Positions 19,367-28,685 of a stretch of 64,000 nucleotides of DNA are shown here, in pieces. This DNA comes from Actinoallomurus soli (GTDB lineage Bacteria > Actinomycetota > Actinomycetes > Streptosporangiales > Streptosporangiaceae): NCBI RefSeq assembly GCF_024055715.1, contig NZ_JAMXMV010000009.1, forward strand, positions 248,001 through 312,000, given 5' to 3'. The position numbers and the translations under genes are program-made. The notes below the pieces were generated by a model, which ran no database searches, was not told the DNA's origin, and saw only the letters and a program-made list of their open reading frames with translations. Numbering within the stretch: position 1 is the stretch's first letter; every line of letters begins with the position of its first letter.

Positions 19367-19384
19367 CGTACCACGCACGGTACG
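19367..19384. promoter_or_regulatory. Palindromic operator candidate upstream of the P450 operon
   Basis: CGTACC, six bases, GGTACG: a perfect inverted repeat 33 bp before the first P450 start. The geometry suits a dimeric regulator such as TetR. No regulator gene is next to it. Confidence 0.45.
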
Positions 19385-19419
19385 CCGCCGGCGCCGAGAT
19401 GATCCGGCGGATCCGACCG

Positions 19420-19438
19420 GCCGGGGGCGGCCCCCGGC
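19420..19438 (-). terminator. GC hairpin after the glycanase gene
   Basis: GCCGGGGGC, one base, GCCCCCGGC-type stem about 30 bp past the minus-strand stop at 19470. There is no U tract, as is usual for actinomycete terminators. Confidence 0.55.
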
Positions 19439-19469
19439 AGGGAGCCGGCGGCGCCCCCGGCCGGAGGGG

Positions 19470-21533
19470 TCACCAGGACGACGGGGCCGGCGGCGCGACG
19501 ACCGGCGGGTTGTCGTCGCAGGTGATGGTGTTGGGCAGCTCCCAGGGGGCGAGCCAGGGTCCGGTCGTGCCGCCGCCGGAGTTGCCGCCGAGATCCGTCA
19601 GCGTGAACTCCGAGCCGGTGGCCGGGAAGTTGAACGACCCGCAGTTGTTGACGCCGACCGCGCCGACGTTGCGGGCGGCGACGTTCTGGAAGGACGCGGA
19701 CCCGGCCGCGCGGGCGCTGACCACCGAGGTGCCCGTGCCGTCGATCCGCAGGTCCTTGAAGTGGACGTTCGTGATCGAGTACAGGTCCTTGACCGGCCAG
19801 TCGCTGACGAACATGACGGCGTTGTAGGTGTTGTCGAGGAGGTGGTCCCCGGTCACCTGGATGTCCGCGTCGATGTTCTTCTCGAGCGCGTAGAACCAGA
19901 TGGCGCCGAGCCCGATCTTCCAGTTCAGGTCGTACGGGCCGGAGCGGGCCGTGGTGTTGTCCGTGATCGACAGGCGCCCGGTGAAGGCCTCCGCGCCGAA
20001 GCGGGATCCGGCGTGGATGGCGCTCCCCTCGCGGATCGGATCGGCGACGAGGTTGCCCGAGACGGTGTTGTCGGCGCCGCCATAGACGGCGACGCCGTTC
20101 GCGAGGACCGGTGTCTGCACCGTGTTGTGGTCAAACGTGTCACGGGCGTCGGCGGTCTTCTCCGACCACATGGCGAGGCCGTCGTCGCCGGTGTTGCGCA
20201 CGAAGTTGCCGGACACCACCGAGTCCGTGACGCCGGTGTGGAAGTTGAGGCCGTCGGCGATCTGGTCGGCGATGACGTTGCCGGTGATCCGCAGGTTGGT
20301 CATGGGCCCGTCGAACCACATGCCGACCTTGGTGTGGTGGACGTACAGGCCGTCGATGGTCGAGTCGCTGAGGGCCCCGCCGACGCCGTTCACCTGGTCG
20401 GCGTCGATGCGCTCGCGGACGTCGCCCTCGATCGTGAAACCGGAGAGGTGGACGTGGTGGCTGCCGCCGGCCGAGGCGTCCTTGCCGTAGAAGCCGACGC
20501 CGGTGTGGACCGAGCCGTCGGGGGCCGGGGTGCTCAGGGAGACCTGGTGTCCCTTGATGATGGTGTACCAACTGCCGGCGCCCTCGATCGTCACGTCGTC
20601 GACGATGATGTGGCGGTTCACCTGGTAGGTGCCCGGGGGGACGTAGACCTCGAGCCGCGCGTGCCGGGCGAAGGCGATCGCCTTGTCGAACGCGCCGGCC
20701 GAGTCGCGCCGGCCGGAGGGGTCGGCGCCGAACGCCAGAACGTTCGCCGCGGCGGGCACGATGCGCGGCGCGCCGACGAGCTGGGAGTCCAGCAGGTCGA
20801 CGACCGTCCAGGCCGCGTCGCTCCCGGCGGGCACCGTCAGCCGTACCCTGTCGCCCGCGCGGTAGGTGCGGCCGAGCAGGAGCCGCTGCTCGTCGTAGAA
20901 GTGGCTCGGGCGGAACGGCTTGGTGATCGTGGGGGCCGGTGTCGTGGCGTTGGGCACGCAGGAGCACTCGGTGATCCACCAGTCGGGGTGGAGCAGGTCG
21001 GCGTTCGGGTCGTTGGAGAACGGATACTGGTTGTACAGCCACGCGTACTGGGAGGTCAGCGTCATGACCTTCCGGTGCGCGCCGTTCACCGTGACGTCGA
21101 GCGGCGCGGTGATGCCTCCGCCCGTCGGCGCGTCCGGGATGCTGTAGCGGACGGTGATGGCGTTCGCCCGCCTCGGCAGCGTGAACTCCACGTACCGCCC
21201 CGGCGTCAGCGTGACCGCCTTGCGGCCGGACGCCTCCGAGGGCAGCGTGTACGGCGTGCGGTCCGGGCCGATGACCGTGCCGTTCGTACGGGCGTTCTCC
21301 GCCTCCTGCTCGGTGAAGCCGACGTCGGCGCCCCGGCCCGCGACGAGGGACGGATCGAGGGCGGCGCGCGTCACCACGGGGGCGGAGGCGTCGCCCGCGC
21401 CGGCGACGGCCGTGCCGCCGAGCGCGCCGGTGAACCCGACCGTGGCGGCGGCCACCACCGCGACCACCGCCGCGACGGACCGCGGCGGCCGGCCGTACCG
21501 CCGGACGACAGGGCCTGAGATGCTCCGTGACAT
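19470..21533 (-). CDS. Secreted beta-helix glycanase, probably GH87 alpha-1,3-glucanase (mycodextranase)-like
   Basis: 687 residues. The N-terminus has basic residues and a hydrophobic segment (SVAAVVAVVAAATVGFTGAL) consistent with a signal peptide ending near AVAGAG. An N-terminal beta-sandwich-like region (~90-260) is followed by a right-handed parallel beta-helix (~265-640) starting with VLAFGADPSGRRDSAGAFDKAI, the usual entry to polygalacturonase-like folds. The segment DGLNFHTGVTDSVVSGNF then NTGDDGLAMWSE resembles the active-site region of GH87 alpha-1,3-glucanases, with the DD pair as likely catalytic acids. Family assignment rests on recall of these motifs. It has its own promoter (21606-21634). 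Confidence 0.72.
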   Translation of the reverse strand: MSRSISGPVVRRYGRPPRSVAAVVAVVAAATVGFTGALGGTAVAGAGDASAPVVTRAALDPSLVAGRGADVGFTEQEAENARTNGTVIGPDRTPYTLPSEASGRKAVTLTPGRYVEFTLPRRANAITVRYSIPDAPTGGGITAPLDVTVNGAHRKVMTLTSQYAWLYNQYPFSNDPNADLLHPDWWITECSCVPNATTPAPTITKPFRPSHFYDEQRLLLGRTYRAGDRVRLTVPAGSDAAWTVVDLLDSQLVGAPRIVPAAANVLAFGADPSGRRDSAGAFDKAIAFARHARLEVYVPPGTYQVNRHIIVDDVTIEGAGSWYTIIKGHQVSLSTPAPDGSVHTGVGFYGKDASAGGSHHVHLSGFTIEGDVRERIDADQVNGVGGALSDSTIDGLYVHHTKVGMWFDGPMTNLRITGNVIADQIADGLNFHTGVTDSVVSGNFVRNTGDDGLAMWSEKTADARDTFDHNTVQTPVLANGVAVYGGADNTVSGNLVADPIREGSAIHAGSRFGAEAFTGRLSITDNTTARSGPYDLNWKIGLGAIWFYALEKNIDADIQVTGDHLLDNTYNAVMFVSDWPVKDLYSITNVHFKDLRIDGTGTSVVSARAAGSASFQNVAARNVGAVGVNNCGSFNFPATGSEFTLTDLGGNSGGGTTGPWLAPWELPNTITCDDNPPVVAPPAPSSW

Positions 21534-21605
21534 CGGATGCTCGCTTCTCTGGGGGACTGAAGCAATGGTCGAGGTGGGCGGTCGGACACCGTTTCGGGTG
21601 AGGTG

Positions 21606-21634
21606 ACACTAGACCGCCATCGCCCGCCCCACAA
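21606..21634 (-). promoter_or_regulatory. Promoter for the beta-helix glycanase
   Basis: Read on the minus strand: TTGTGG (21634-21629), 17 bp, TAGTGT (21611-21606), matching the actinomycete TTGNNN/TANNNT pattern about 70 bp upstream of ATG 21533. Confidence 0.5.
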
Positions 21635-21701
21635 GATCCTCCGAGCGATCTTTCTGTCGGCTGTCGATTAAATCCATCGTTCTGCTTGCTTCTTGCAGCC
21701 G

Positions 21702-21728
21702 TGGGCCGCCGGCGTCGCCGGCGGCCCA
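21702..21728 (-). terminator. Perfect hairpin after the cold-shock gene
   Basis: Arms TGGGCCGCCGGC and GCCGGCGGCCCA pair perfectly around a 3-base loop, 13 bp past the minus-strand stop at 21742. Confidence 0.8.
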
Positions 21729-21741
21729 TGACCGCGTCAGC

Positions 21742-22167
21742 TCAGTTCTCGATCCAGCCGTATCCGGCGGCGAGCGCGATGACCCCGTCCCGGAGTCGCA
21801 CGATCTGCGCCGCCGTCAGGTCGGGAGCCGCCTGGATGAAGGCTTCGGTGAGTTCGTTGCGGAGTTCCGCGACGGACAGCACCTCGCACGTGCCGTCGAC
21901 GTCGTGGGACGCTTCGCTCGGCCGTTCCGCCGATCCGGTCCGCGCCGGCACCGCGGTCTGCGGTGCGGCCAGGATCCGCACGTCGTAGCCCTTGCGGCCG
22001 CGCTCGCCGTCCTTGATCTCGAACTCGACGCTCGTGCCCGGAGTGAAGGCACGCTTGTCGACGAGAAGGTCGTTCGCGTGGACGAAGACGTCCTCACCGC
22101 CGTCGTCGGGCGCCACGAAACCGTACCCGCGCACTTCATCGAACTTGACCACACGTCCTCTGACCAC
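21742..22167 (-). CDS. Cold-shock-domain protein with C-terminal extension
   Basis: About 141 residues from GTG 22167 (an in-frame GTG at 22191 would add 8). Residues 1-65 form a CspA-like OB fold with RNP-type motifs GYGFVAP and DVFVHAN. Residues ~75-141 are an acidic helical extension (LRNELTEAFIQAAPDL...) found in many actinobacterial members. It likely binds single-stranded nucleic acid in the cytoplasm; the extension's role is unknown. Confidence 0.85.
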   Translation of the reverse strand: MVRGRVVKFDEVRGYGFVAPDDGGEDVFVHANDLLVDKRAFTPGTSVEFEIKDGERGRKGYDVRILAAPQTAVPARTGSAERPSEASHDVDGTCEVLSVAELRNELTEAFIQAAPDLTAAQIVRLRDGVIALAAGYGWIEN

Positions 22168-22264
22168 CGCACTCAACCTCACGCCATCCACGAATGTCCG
22201 GAATCCCGCTCAAACGCGTTCCCGGGCGTGGCCTGCCGCCACGCGCCCGCGTTCGCCGGTAAAA

Positions 22265-23467
22265 CTAGCGGGCCAACGTGGTGGCGAGCAGCCGCGGGGC
22301 GTCCGCGAGCACCAGGCCGGCGGCGCCGAGGACCTCGGCCTGGTCGCCGAGGCTCCCCTGGACCACACGGACGGACTCGGCGGACGGGGCCAGCGCGTAG
22401 CGCCGGATGACACGGCCGATCGCCTCGAAAAGGCTCTCCCCGGCGGGTGCGAGATCGCCGCCGACCACGATGAGTTCCGGGTTGAGCAGCGTGACGAGGT
22501 TCGCGAGCACCCGGCCGATCTCCTCGGCCGCGTCCTCCAGGGCCCGGATGGCGCCCCGGTCGCCATCCTGGACGAGGGAGAGCAGGTCGGAGACGGTGAC
22601 GGGGTGGCCCCAGCTGTCCGTGAGAAGCCGGGTGATGGCGTCCGGCCCGGCGACGGTCTCCAGGCAGCCGCGGTTCCCGCAGCGGCACACGCGCCCGTCC
22701 GACAGTGACCGGATGTGGCCGATCTCGCCGGCGAGGCCACCGGTTCCGTGCAGGTGCCGGCCACCCGCGATGATCCCGGCGCCGATCCCGGCGGAGAGGC
22801 GCACATAGATCATGTCGTCGACGTTGCGGCCCGCGCCGTACTTGCGCTCGGCAAGGGCGCCGGCGTCGGCGTCGTTGGCCAGCCAGGTGGTCAGACCGGT
22901 GCGCCGCTCGAGTTCGGCTCCGGGCTGGACGCCGATCCAGCCGGGCATGATCCCGTGCGCCTCCAGGACGCCGCCGGGATCGCGTACCGGGGCCGCGATG
23001 TCGATGCCGAGGCCCAGGACGCGGGACCGGTCGATCCCCCTCTCCCGCAGCGCCCGGTGGATCATTTCGGCGGCCAGGTCGAGCGTCTCCCCCGGCGCGT
23101 GGTCGACGTCCTTGGCCACGCCGTCGTTCCAGACGGGGGTGCCGCTCAGGTCGCACAGTGCCACCCGCACGTGCTGATGGCCGATGTCAGCCCCGAGGGC
23201 GTACGCCGCGGACGCGCACAGGGTCAGGGACTGGGCCGGCCGGCCGGTCGACCGCGCCTGAGCGTCCGGCTCGCTCTCCTCGACCAGGCCGGCCGTCAGC
23301 AGGTCGGCGACGACCGAGGAGACGGTGGCCCGGGACAGGCCGGTGACCTGCACGATCTCGGAACGGCTGGTGCTGTCGGCGTCGAAGAGGGCCTGCAGGA
23401 CCCGGAGCCGGCCCACCTCGCGCAGGTTCAACGGGGTATCGATCACTGGCTCCTCCGGTTTCTTCAA
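22265..23467 (-). CDS. ROK-family transcriptional regulator
   Basis: 400 residues. An N-terminal winged helix-turn-helix (SRSEIVQVTGLSRATVSSVV, ~35-55) precedes a ROK sugar-kinase-like domain with GADIGHQHVRVALCD and the zinc motif C-R-C-G-N-R-G-C-L-E. It is divergent from the GH3 glycosidase gene across a 235-bp gap, so it probably represses that gene until an inducing sugar binds. Confidence 0.93.
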   Translation of the reverse strand: MKKPEEPVIDTPLNLREVGRLRVLQALFDADSTSRSEIVQVTGLSRATVSSVVADLLTAGLVEESEPDAQARSTGRPAQSLTLCASAAYALGADIGHQHVRVALCDLSGTPVWNDGVAKDVDHAPGETLDLAAEMIHRALRERGIDRSRVLGLGIDIAAPVRDPGGVLEAHGIMPGWIGVQPGAELERRTGLTTWLANDADAGALAERKYGAGRNVDDMIYVRLSAGIGAGIIAGGRHLHGTGGLAGEIGHIRSLSDGRVCRCGNRGCLETVAGPDAITRLLTDSWGHPVTVSDLLSLVQDGDRGAIRALEDAAEEIGRVLANLVTLLNPELIVVGGDLAPAGESLFEAIGRVIRRYALAPSAESVRVVQGSLGDQAEVLGAAGLVLADAPRLLATTLAR

Positions 23468-23507
23468 ACACAGCCGAATATGGGTGACCTTAGCCGGACA
23501 TGGCGTT

Positions 23508-23536
23508 GACTTGTGCTTAATACCGACGTAACCATG
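23508..23536 (+). promoter_or_regulatory. Promoter candidate for the GH3 gene, in the ROK/GH3 divergent region
   Basis: TTGACT (23508-23513), 17 bp, TAACCA (23531-23536) within the AT-richer part of the 235-bp divergent gap. The -35 is good and the -10 weak. A ROK operator is expected here, but no clean palindrome was identified. Confidence 0.4.
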
Positions 23537-23702
23537 GCCTCGCCCTGGTAACCCTCCCGCAACATATGACTGAAGATGGCGTATCGCCGTGCCTGATGAC
23601 AGGCCGGCCGTTGCGGGAGCCCGGACTCGAAGGGAGGACGACAGGCGACGCCGGCCTTACGGCCCGCGATCCCCCCGCCGATATTCACCAGAGAGGCCCC
23701 CG

Positions 23703-26700
23703 TTGAAACGACACCGCTCCCACCGGCGGCGATCCCTCGTCGCCGCGCTCTGTTCACTCGCCTGCGCCACCACCGTCACCGCGCTCGGTGCGCCGGCCGC
23801 CTCCGCCGACGACACTCTCCCCGTCTACCGCGACACGCACTACTCGTTCGAGGAACGCGCCGCGGACCTGGTCTCGCGGATGACGCTCGACGAGAAGGCG
23901 GCGCAGCTGCGGACCAACAGCGCACCGGCCATCCCGCGGCTGGGCGTGCAGCAGTACACCTACTGGAGTGAAGGCCAGCACGGCATCAACACGCTCGGCG
24001 CGAACACCAATCACGGTTCCGTGGGCGGCATGCCGGCCACCAGCTTCCCGACCAACTTCGCCTCGTCGATGTCGTGGGACCCGAGCCTGATCTATCAGGA
24101 GACCACGGCGATCTCCGACGAGGCGCGGGGGTTCCTCGACAAGTCTCTCTGGGGTGTCGCGCCGAACAACATCGGCCCGGACAAGAACGAGTACGGCTCG
24201 CTGACGTACTGGGCGCCGACCGTCAACCTGGACCGCGACCCGCGGTGGGGCCGGAATGACGAGGCGTTCGGTGAGGACCCGTACTTCGTCGGGCAGATGG
24301 CCGGCGCCTTCGTCAACGGCTACCAGGGCCAGGCGCAGGACGGCAAGGCCCAGACCCCGTACCTGAAGGTCGCGGCCACGGCCAAGCACTACGCCCTGAA
24401 CGACGTGGAGAACGGCCGTACCGGGATCAGCTCCGACACCGACGACCGGACGCTGCGGGAGTACTACACCGCGCAGTTCCGCGACCTGATCGAGAACGCG
24501 CACGTGTCGGGCCTGATGACGTCCTACAACGCCATCAACGGCACGCCGTCGGTCGCCGACACCTACACGACGAACCAGCTCGCCCAGCGGACGTACGGCT
24601 TCGGCGGCTACATCACCTCCGACTGCGGCGCGGTCGGCACCACGTGGCAGCTCCCGCTGTCCGGTCACGACTGGGCGCCGCCCGGCTGGGCCACCGACCA
24701 CAAGTCCACTCCGACCTGGACGAACACCACCACCGGCGCGAAGCTGTCCGGCCCGGCGGGCGGGCAGGCGTACGCGCTGCGCGCGGGCACGGACGTCAAC
24801 TGCACCGGGTCCGAGGCCACCTCGCAGAACCTCCGCGAGGCCATCCAGGCCGGCGTGCTCAGCGAAGGCGTGGTGGACACCGCGCTGGTCCACCTGTTCA
24901 CCATCCGCATGGAGACCGGTGAGTTCGACCCGCCGGACAAGAACGCGTACACCAAGATCACCAAGGACGTAATCCAGAGCCCGGAGCACCAGGCGCTGGC
25001 GGAGAAGGTCGCCGACAGCGCGCTCGTGCTGCTCAAGAACGACGGGAACCTGCTCCCCGCCGACGGGTCGAAGCTGAACAAGGTCGTCATCCTCGGCGAC
25101 CTGGCCGGCAAGGTCACGCTCGGCGGCTACTCCGGCGGACCGTCGAAGCAGGTCAGCGCCGTCAAGGGCATCACCGACGCGGTCAAGGCCGCCGACCCGT
25201 CCGCGTCCGTGGTGTTCGACGCCGCCGGGACGTCCACGACCGCCAAGAACGACGCCCAGCTGAGCGACGCCACCAAGGCCGACATCAAGGACGCCGACCT
25301 CGTCGTCGTCTTCGTCGGCACGGACGCCACCACCGCCGGCGAGGGACATGACCGGTCGAGCCTGGCGATGCCCGGCAACTACCAGTCGCTCATCGACCAG
25401 ACCGCGGCGCTGGGCAACCGCAAGCTGGCGCTCGTGATCCAGTCCGACGGCCCGGTGAACATCGAGAACGCCAAGGACAAGGTCTCCTCGATCGTGTTCA
25501 GCGGCTACAACGGCGAGAGCCAGGGCACCGCGCTGGCCGACGTGCTGCTCGGTAGGCAGAACCCGAGCGGGCACCTCAACTTCACCTGGTACAAGGACGA
25601 CTCGCAGCTCCCGGCCATGTCCGACTACGACATCACCCCGGGCGGCACCGGCGGCCTCGGCCGTACGTACCAGTACTTCACCGGCACCCCCACCTACCCG
25701 TTCGGCTACGGGCAGAGCTACACCACCTTCGCCTACTCCCGTGTCCGGGCGAACACCGCCTCGGCGACCGCGGACGGCAAGGTCACCGTACGGTTCGACG
25801 TCACCAACACCGGCAAGGTCGCCGGCGCCACGGTCGCCCAGCTGTACGCCACCACCCCGTTCACCGTCCCCGGCGTCGAGATGCCCAGGAAGCGGCTCGT
25901 CGGCTTCAAGAAGACGGCGGTCCTGCGGCCCGGTGAGACCGAGCGCGTCTCCCTCACCGTGAACGTCGCCGACCTGGCGGTCTGGGACGCCCAGGCGATG
26001 CGGTCGTACGTGCCGGACGGGACCTACAGGTTCCAGGTCGGTCCCGACTCCGCCGACATCGTCGCCGCGCCGTCGGTGGAGATCACCGGGCGGATCACCC
26101 CGAAGGTCCGGTACGTCACGGTGCAGCCCGAGGCCGTGCAGTACAAGGTCGGTGACACCATCGACCTGACCGGCAAGAACCGGTGGATCAAGGACGACAC
26201 CGACCACAGCAAGGAGCAGCGGAACCTCGACGTGACCGCCGACAACGTCGTCGAAGCCGTCAACAACGACCAGTCCTTCGTCGACCTCGCCCACGCGAAG
26301 GTCCACTACGGCAGCAGCGACCCGCACGTCGCCACCGTCGACGACACCGGGCACGTGAAGGTGGTCGGCTCCGGCGTCGCGACCATCAACGTCAAGGTGG
26401 GCGGTGTCACCGGCTCCGCCGTCATCACCGCCAGGTACCCCTTCACGGCGACCGCGCCCTCGATCACCGAGCCGGGCGACACCCTCACGGCGACGACCAC
26501 GTACACGAACTCCGGTTCGAGCACCGTCGACGACGTGACGATGTCGCTCACCGCTCCGGACGGCTGGACGGCACAGCCGACCTCCCCGGCCTCGTTCGGC
26601 CAGGTCGCCGGCGGGCAGACGGTGCACACGACCTGGGCGGTCAAGGTACCGGCCGACGCCGAGCGCACCGCCTACACCCTCCAGGCCGGGGTCGCCTACA

Positions 26701-27311
26701 CCGAACACGGCCGCAAGGGCGGCGACGAGGCCGCGGCGAGCGTGGGGATCCCCTTCGCCTCCGTCCCCGGCGCATACGACAACGTCGCGATCACCGATGA
26801 CGCCGACACCACGAAGGGGAACCTGGACGGCGGAGGCGCCAGCCTGTCCGCCCAGGCGCTCGCCGCGGCGGGCATCACCCCCGGCGGTGCCGTCGCCCAC
26901 GGCGGGCTCACGTTCACCTGGCCGGACGTGCCCGCCGGCACGCCGGACAATGTGGTCGCGGGCGGCCAGACGATCAAGTACTCCGGCAAGGGGAGCAAGC
27001 TCGGCTTCCTCGGGCTGGGCGACTACGGCACCGCCTCGGGCAGCGGGCTGATCACCTACACGGACGGCACCACCCAGCCGTACGCGATCAGCTTCCCCGA
27101 CTGGTGGTCCGGCGGTGGGGACACCGTCGCGGACCTTCCCTACATCAACAACCAATCCGGCAAGCAGCAGCAGACCGTCCACCTGTACATGGCGAGCGTC
27201 GACCTCCAGGCGGGCAAGACCGTGCAGTACGTCACCCTGCCCGACGTCAGCCAGGGGGCGACGAGCGGCAACGTCGCGATGCACGTCTTCGCCATCGCGA
27301 GCGACGGATAG
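23703..27311 (+). CDS. Secreted GH3-family beta-glycosidase with Ig-like modules
   Basis: 1202 residues from TTG 23703, chosen because it directly precedes a signal peptide (KRHRSHRRRSLVAALCSLAC... ending APAASA) and follows GAGAGG; the longer frame from 23589 adds only Arg/Pro-rich sequence. GH3 catalytic domain ~35-440 with the nucleophile motif GGYITSDCGAV; C-terminal alpha/beta domain ~450-680 (DRSSLAMPGNYQSLI); FN3-like domain ~720-810; then a Big2-like Ig domain, a NEW3-type domain and a C-terminal sugar-binding-like module ~1050-1200. GH3 members with this build act on beta-glucosides or xylosides; the exact sugar cannot be read. The divergent ROK gene suggests sugar-responsive control. 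Confidence 0.9.
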   Translation: MKRHRSHRRRSLVAALCSLACATTVTALGAPAASADDTLPVYRDTHYSFEERAADLVSRMTLDEKAAQLRTNSAPAIPRLGVQQYTYWSEGQHGINTLGANTNHGSVGGMPATSFPTNFASSMSWDPSLIYQETTAISDEARGFLDKSLWGVAPNNIGPDKNEYGSLTYWAPTVNLDRDPRWGRNDEAFGEDPYFVGQMAGAFVNGYQGQAQDGKAQTPYLKVAATAKHYALNDVENGRTGISSDTDDRTLREYYTAQFRDLIENAHVSGLMTSYNAINGTPSVADTYTTNQLAQRTYGFGGYITSDCGAVGTTWQLPLSGHDWAPPGWATDHKSTPTWTNTTTGAKLSGPAGGQAYALRAGTDVNCTGSEATSQNLREAIQAGVLSEGVVDTALVHLFTIRMETGEFDPPDKNAYTKITKDVIQSPEHQALAEKVADSALVLLKNDGNLLPADGSKLNKVVILGDLAGKVTLGGYSGGPSKQVSAVKGITDAVKAADPSASVVFDAAGTSTTAKNDAQLSDATKADIKDADLVVVFVGTDATTAGEGHDRSSLAMPGNYQSLIDQTAALGNRKLALVIQSDGPVNIENAKDKVSSIVFSGYNGESQGTALADVLLGRQNPSGHLNFTWYKDDSQLPAMSDYDITPGGTGGLGRTYQYFTGTPTYPFGYGQSYTTFAYSRVRANTASATADGKVTVRFDVTNTGKVAGATVAQLYATTPFTVPGVEMPRKRLVGFKKTAVLRPGETERVSLTVNVADLAVWDAQAMRSYVPDGTYRFQVGPDSADIVAAPSVEITGRITPKVRYVTVQPEAVQYKVGDTIDLTGKNRWIKDDTDHSKEQRNLDVTADNVVEAVNNDQSFVDLAHAKVHYGSSDPHVATVDDTGHVKVVGSGVATINVKVGGVTGSAVITARYPFTATAPSITEPGDTLTATTTYTNSGSSTVDDVTMSLTAPDGWTAQPTSPASFGQVAGGQTVHTTWAVKVPADAERTAYTLQAGVAYTEHGRKGGDEAAASVGIPFASVPGAYDNVAITDDADTTKGNLDGGGASLSAQALAAAGITPGGAVAHGGLTFTWPDVPAGTPDNVVAGGQTIKYSGKGSKLGFLGLGDYGTASGSGLITYTDGTTQPYAISFPDWWSGGGDTVADLPYINNQSGKQQQTVHLYMASVDLQAGKTVQYVTLPDVSQGATSGNVAMHVFAIASDG

Positions 27312-27328
27312 AGCACGACCGGCGGACG

Positions 27329-27364
27329 CCGGGAGGCCGGTGACGATCGTCACCGGCCTCCCGG
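27329..27364. terminator. 36-bp perfect palindrome between convergent genes
   Basis: Two 18-base arms (CCGGGAGGCCGGTGACGA and its exact complement) with no spacer, 17 bp past the GH3 stop and 34 bp past the convergent ATP-grasp stop. It is well placed as a bidirectional terminator. Confidence 0.8.
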
Positions 27365-27398
27365 CCCGTCTCGTCCCGGAGTCAGGCGGCGCGGCCGG

Positions 27399-28685
27399 TC
27401 ACCGGGCGCAACCGGAGGTCCGGGCGGCCTCGACCGGTTCGACGTCGTAGAAGCCCAGGCCGTCCAGGTAACGGATGGTGTTGATGTCGCGCATCACGGC
27501 CTCCTCCGAGGGACTCATGAGCGTGACGACGACCGGGTACGTCAGGTCGTCGACCGTACGCCGCAGGCGCCCGCGCGGTTTCACGAGGAGATCCATGTCG
27601 TGGAAGGTCTCCAGCCCCCGGATCGCCTCCGCGTCGCGGTACCCCCGGAGCGTCCCCTCGTACGGCGACACCATGGCGACCATGGCGCAGAACCGGCGCA
27701 CCTGGTACGGATCCCCGCAACGGGCGTGGAAGCGGTCCGGCCGGACGTACGCGTCCGCGGTCCATTCGATCTGCGACTCGCCGATCCCCAGTGAGGCGTA
27801 GTAGGGGATGTCGCCGCCCGCCATGCGCGCGCCCACCTCGACCAGGCACGGACCGTCCGGAGTCATCCTGACCTCCACGTGCGCCGGGCCGTGGCGTACG
27901 CCGAGCGCGTCGAGGACCTTGCCGGCGTACTCGGTGAGGGAGGGCACGACCTTCTCGTCGGAGGCGATGAGGCAGAGCGCGTCGCAGAGGTCGGTGATCC
28001 CGTTCGCGTTGATCCGCGTGGTCTTCCACACGTCACAGAGGTGGTGCCGGCCGTCCCTGCTGACCGTGTTCACCATGTACTCCGTGCCGGAGAGGTACTC
28101 CTGCGCGACCACGCTCTCGTTGCGCCCGGCGAAGACGTCGCGGGAACCGACGAGGGACCGGTAGGCCCGCACCGACTCCTCCGGAGTGTCGCAGAACGAG
28201 ACCCCGTCGCCGCCCGCGCTGCGCAGCGGCTTGATGACGATCCGGCCGCCGAGGTCGCGATGCCAGTCCGCGAGCTCGGCCGGGTCCGTGACGAGGAGCT
28301 GGCGCGCGCCGCGCAGCCCGGCCTTCTTGATGGTCTCCACCATCAGGAACTTGTCCCGCCGCGCGGCGCTGAGCGCGGTGCCGTTGGTCGGCGTGCCGAG
28401 GCGCTCGCTCAGCAGGTCGCCGAACTCCACGCCGACCTCGCCGCCCGGGACGACGGCGACCGGGTCGAAGGCGGCGACGGCCTCCAGCGTCTTGGCGACG
28501 TCGCCGTCGTGCACGATGGAGGCGACGTAGTCGTCGAGGTCGACCGGCTCGCCGGCGTACACGGGTGGAGGCTCCGGCGTGCTCTGCACCCGCACGCACC
28601 GGTAGCCCAGCTCGCGGAAGCGCGGAGCCAGCAGCCGGGTCGGCGCGTAGGTGTCGACGAGAACGACATGGGGCTGACCACTCAT
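27399..28685 (-). CDS. ATP-grasp carboxylate-amine ligase (L-amino-acid-ligase-like)
   Basis: 428 residues. An N-terminal Rossmann-like domain (PHVVLVDTYAPTRLLAPRFRELG) leads into an ATP-grasp domain with RIVIKPLRSAGGDGVSFC as the ATP loop and HVEVRMTPDGPCLVEVGARMAGG as the Mg-binding segment. The pattern is that of dipeptide or amino-acid ligases (BacD/LAL type) rather than biotin carboxylase. It is the third gene of an operon with a polar-amino-acid permease and binding protein (1-bp spacing), which suggests the imported or exported compound is an amino acid or small peptide that this enzyme joins to another amine. The substrate is unknown. Confidence 0.85.
   Translation of the reverse strand: MSGQPHVVLVDTYAPTRLLAPRFRELGYRCVRVQSTPEPPPVYAGEPVDLDDYVASIVHDGDVAKTLEAVAAFDPVAVVPGGEVGVEFGDLLSERLGTPTNGTALSAARRDKFLMVETIKKAGLRGARQLLVTDPAELADWHRDLGGRIVIKPLRSAGGDGVSFCDTPEESVRAYRSLVGSRDVFAGRNESVVAQEYLSGTEYMVNTVSRDGRHHLCDVWKTTRINANGITDLCDALCLIASDEKVVPSLTEYAGKVLDALGVRHGPAHVEVRMTPDGPCLVEVGARMAGGDIPYYASLGIGESQIEWTADAYVRPDRFHARCGDPYQVRRFCAMVAMVSPYEGTLRGYRDAEAIRGLETFHDMDLLVKPRGRLRRTVDDLTYPVVVTLMSPSEEAVMRDINTIRYLDGLGFYDVEPVEAARTSGCAR

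Noticed and set aside
23754-27353. Minus-strand open frame of about 1199 codons opposite the GH3 gene
   Set aside because: Antisense shadow of a clear GH3 glycosidase with signal peptide and catalytic motif.
27399-28685. ATP-grasp enzyme as a graspetide (omega-ester) ligase acting on the 18-residue peptide
   Set aside because: It belongs to the transporter operon on the opposite strand and has the build of amino-acid ligases; the peptide has no room for a leader. Kept only as a remote possibility.
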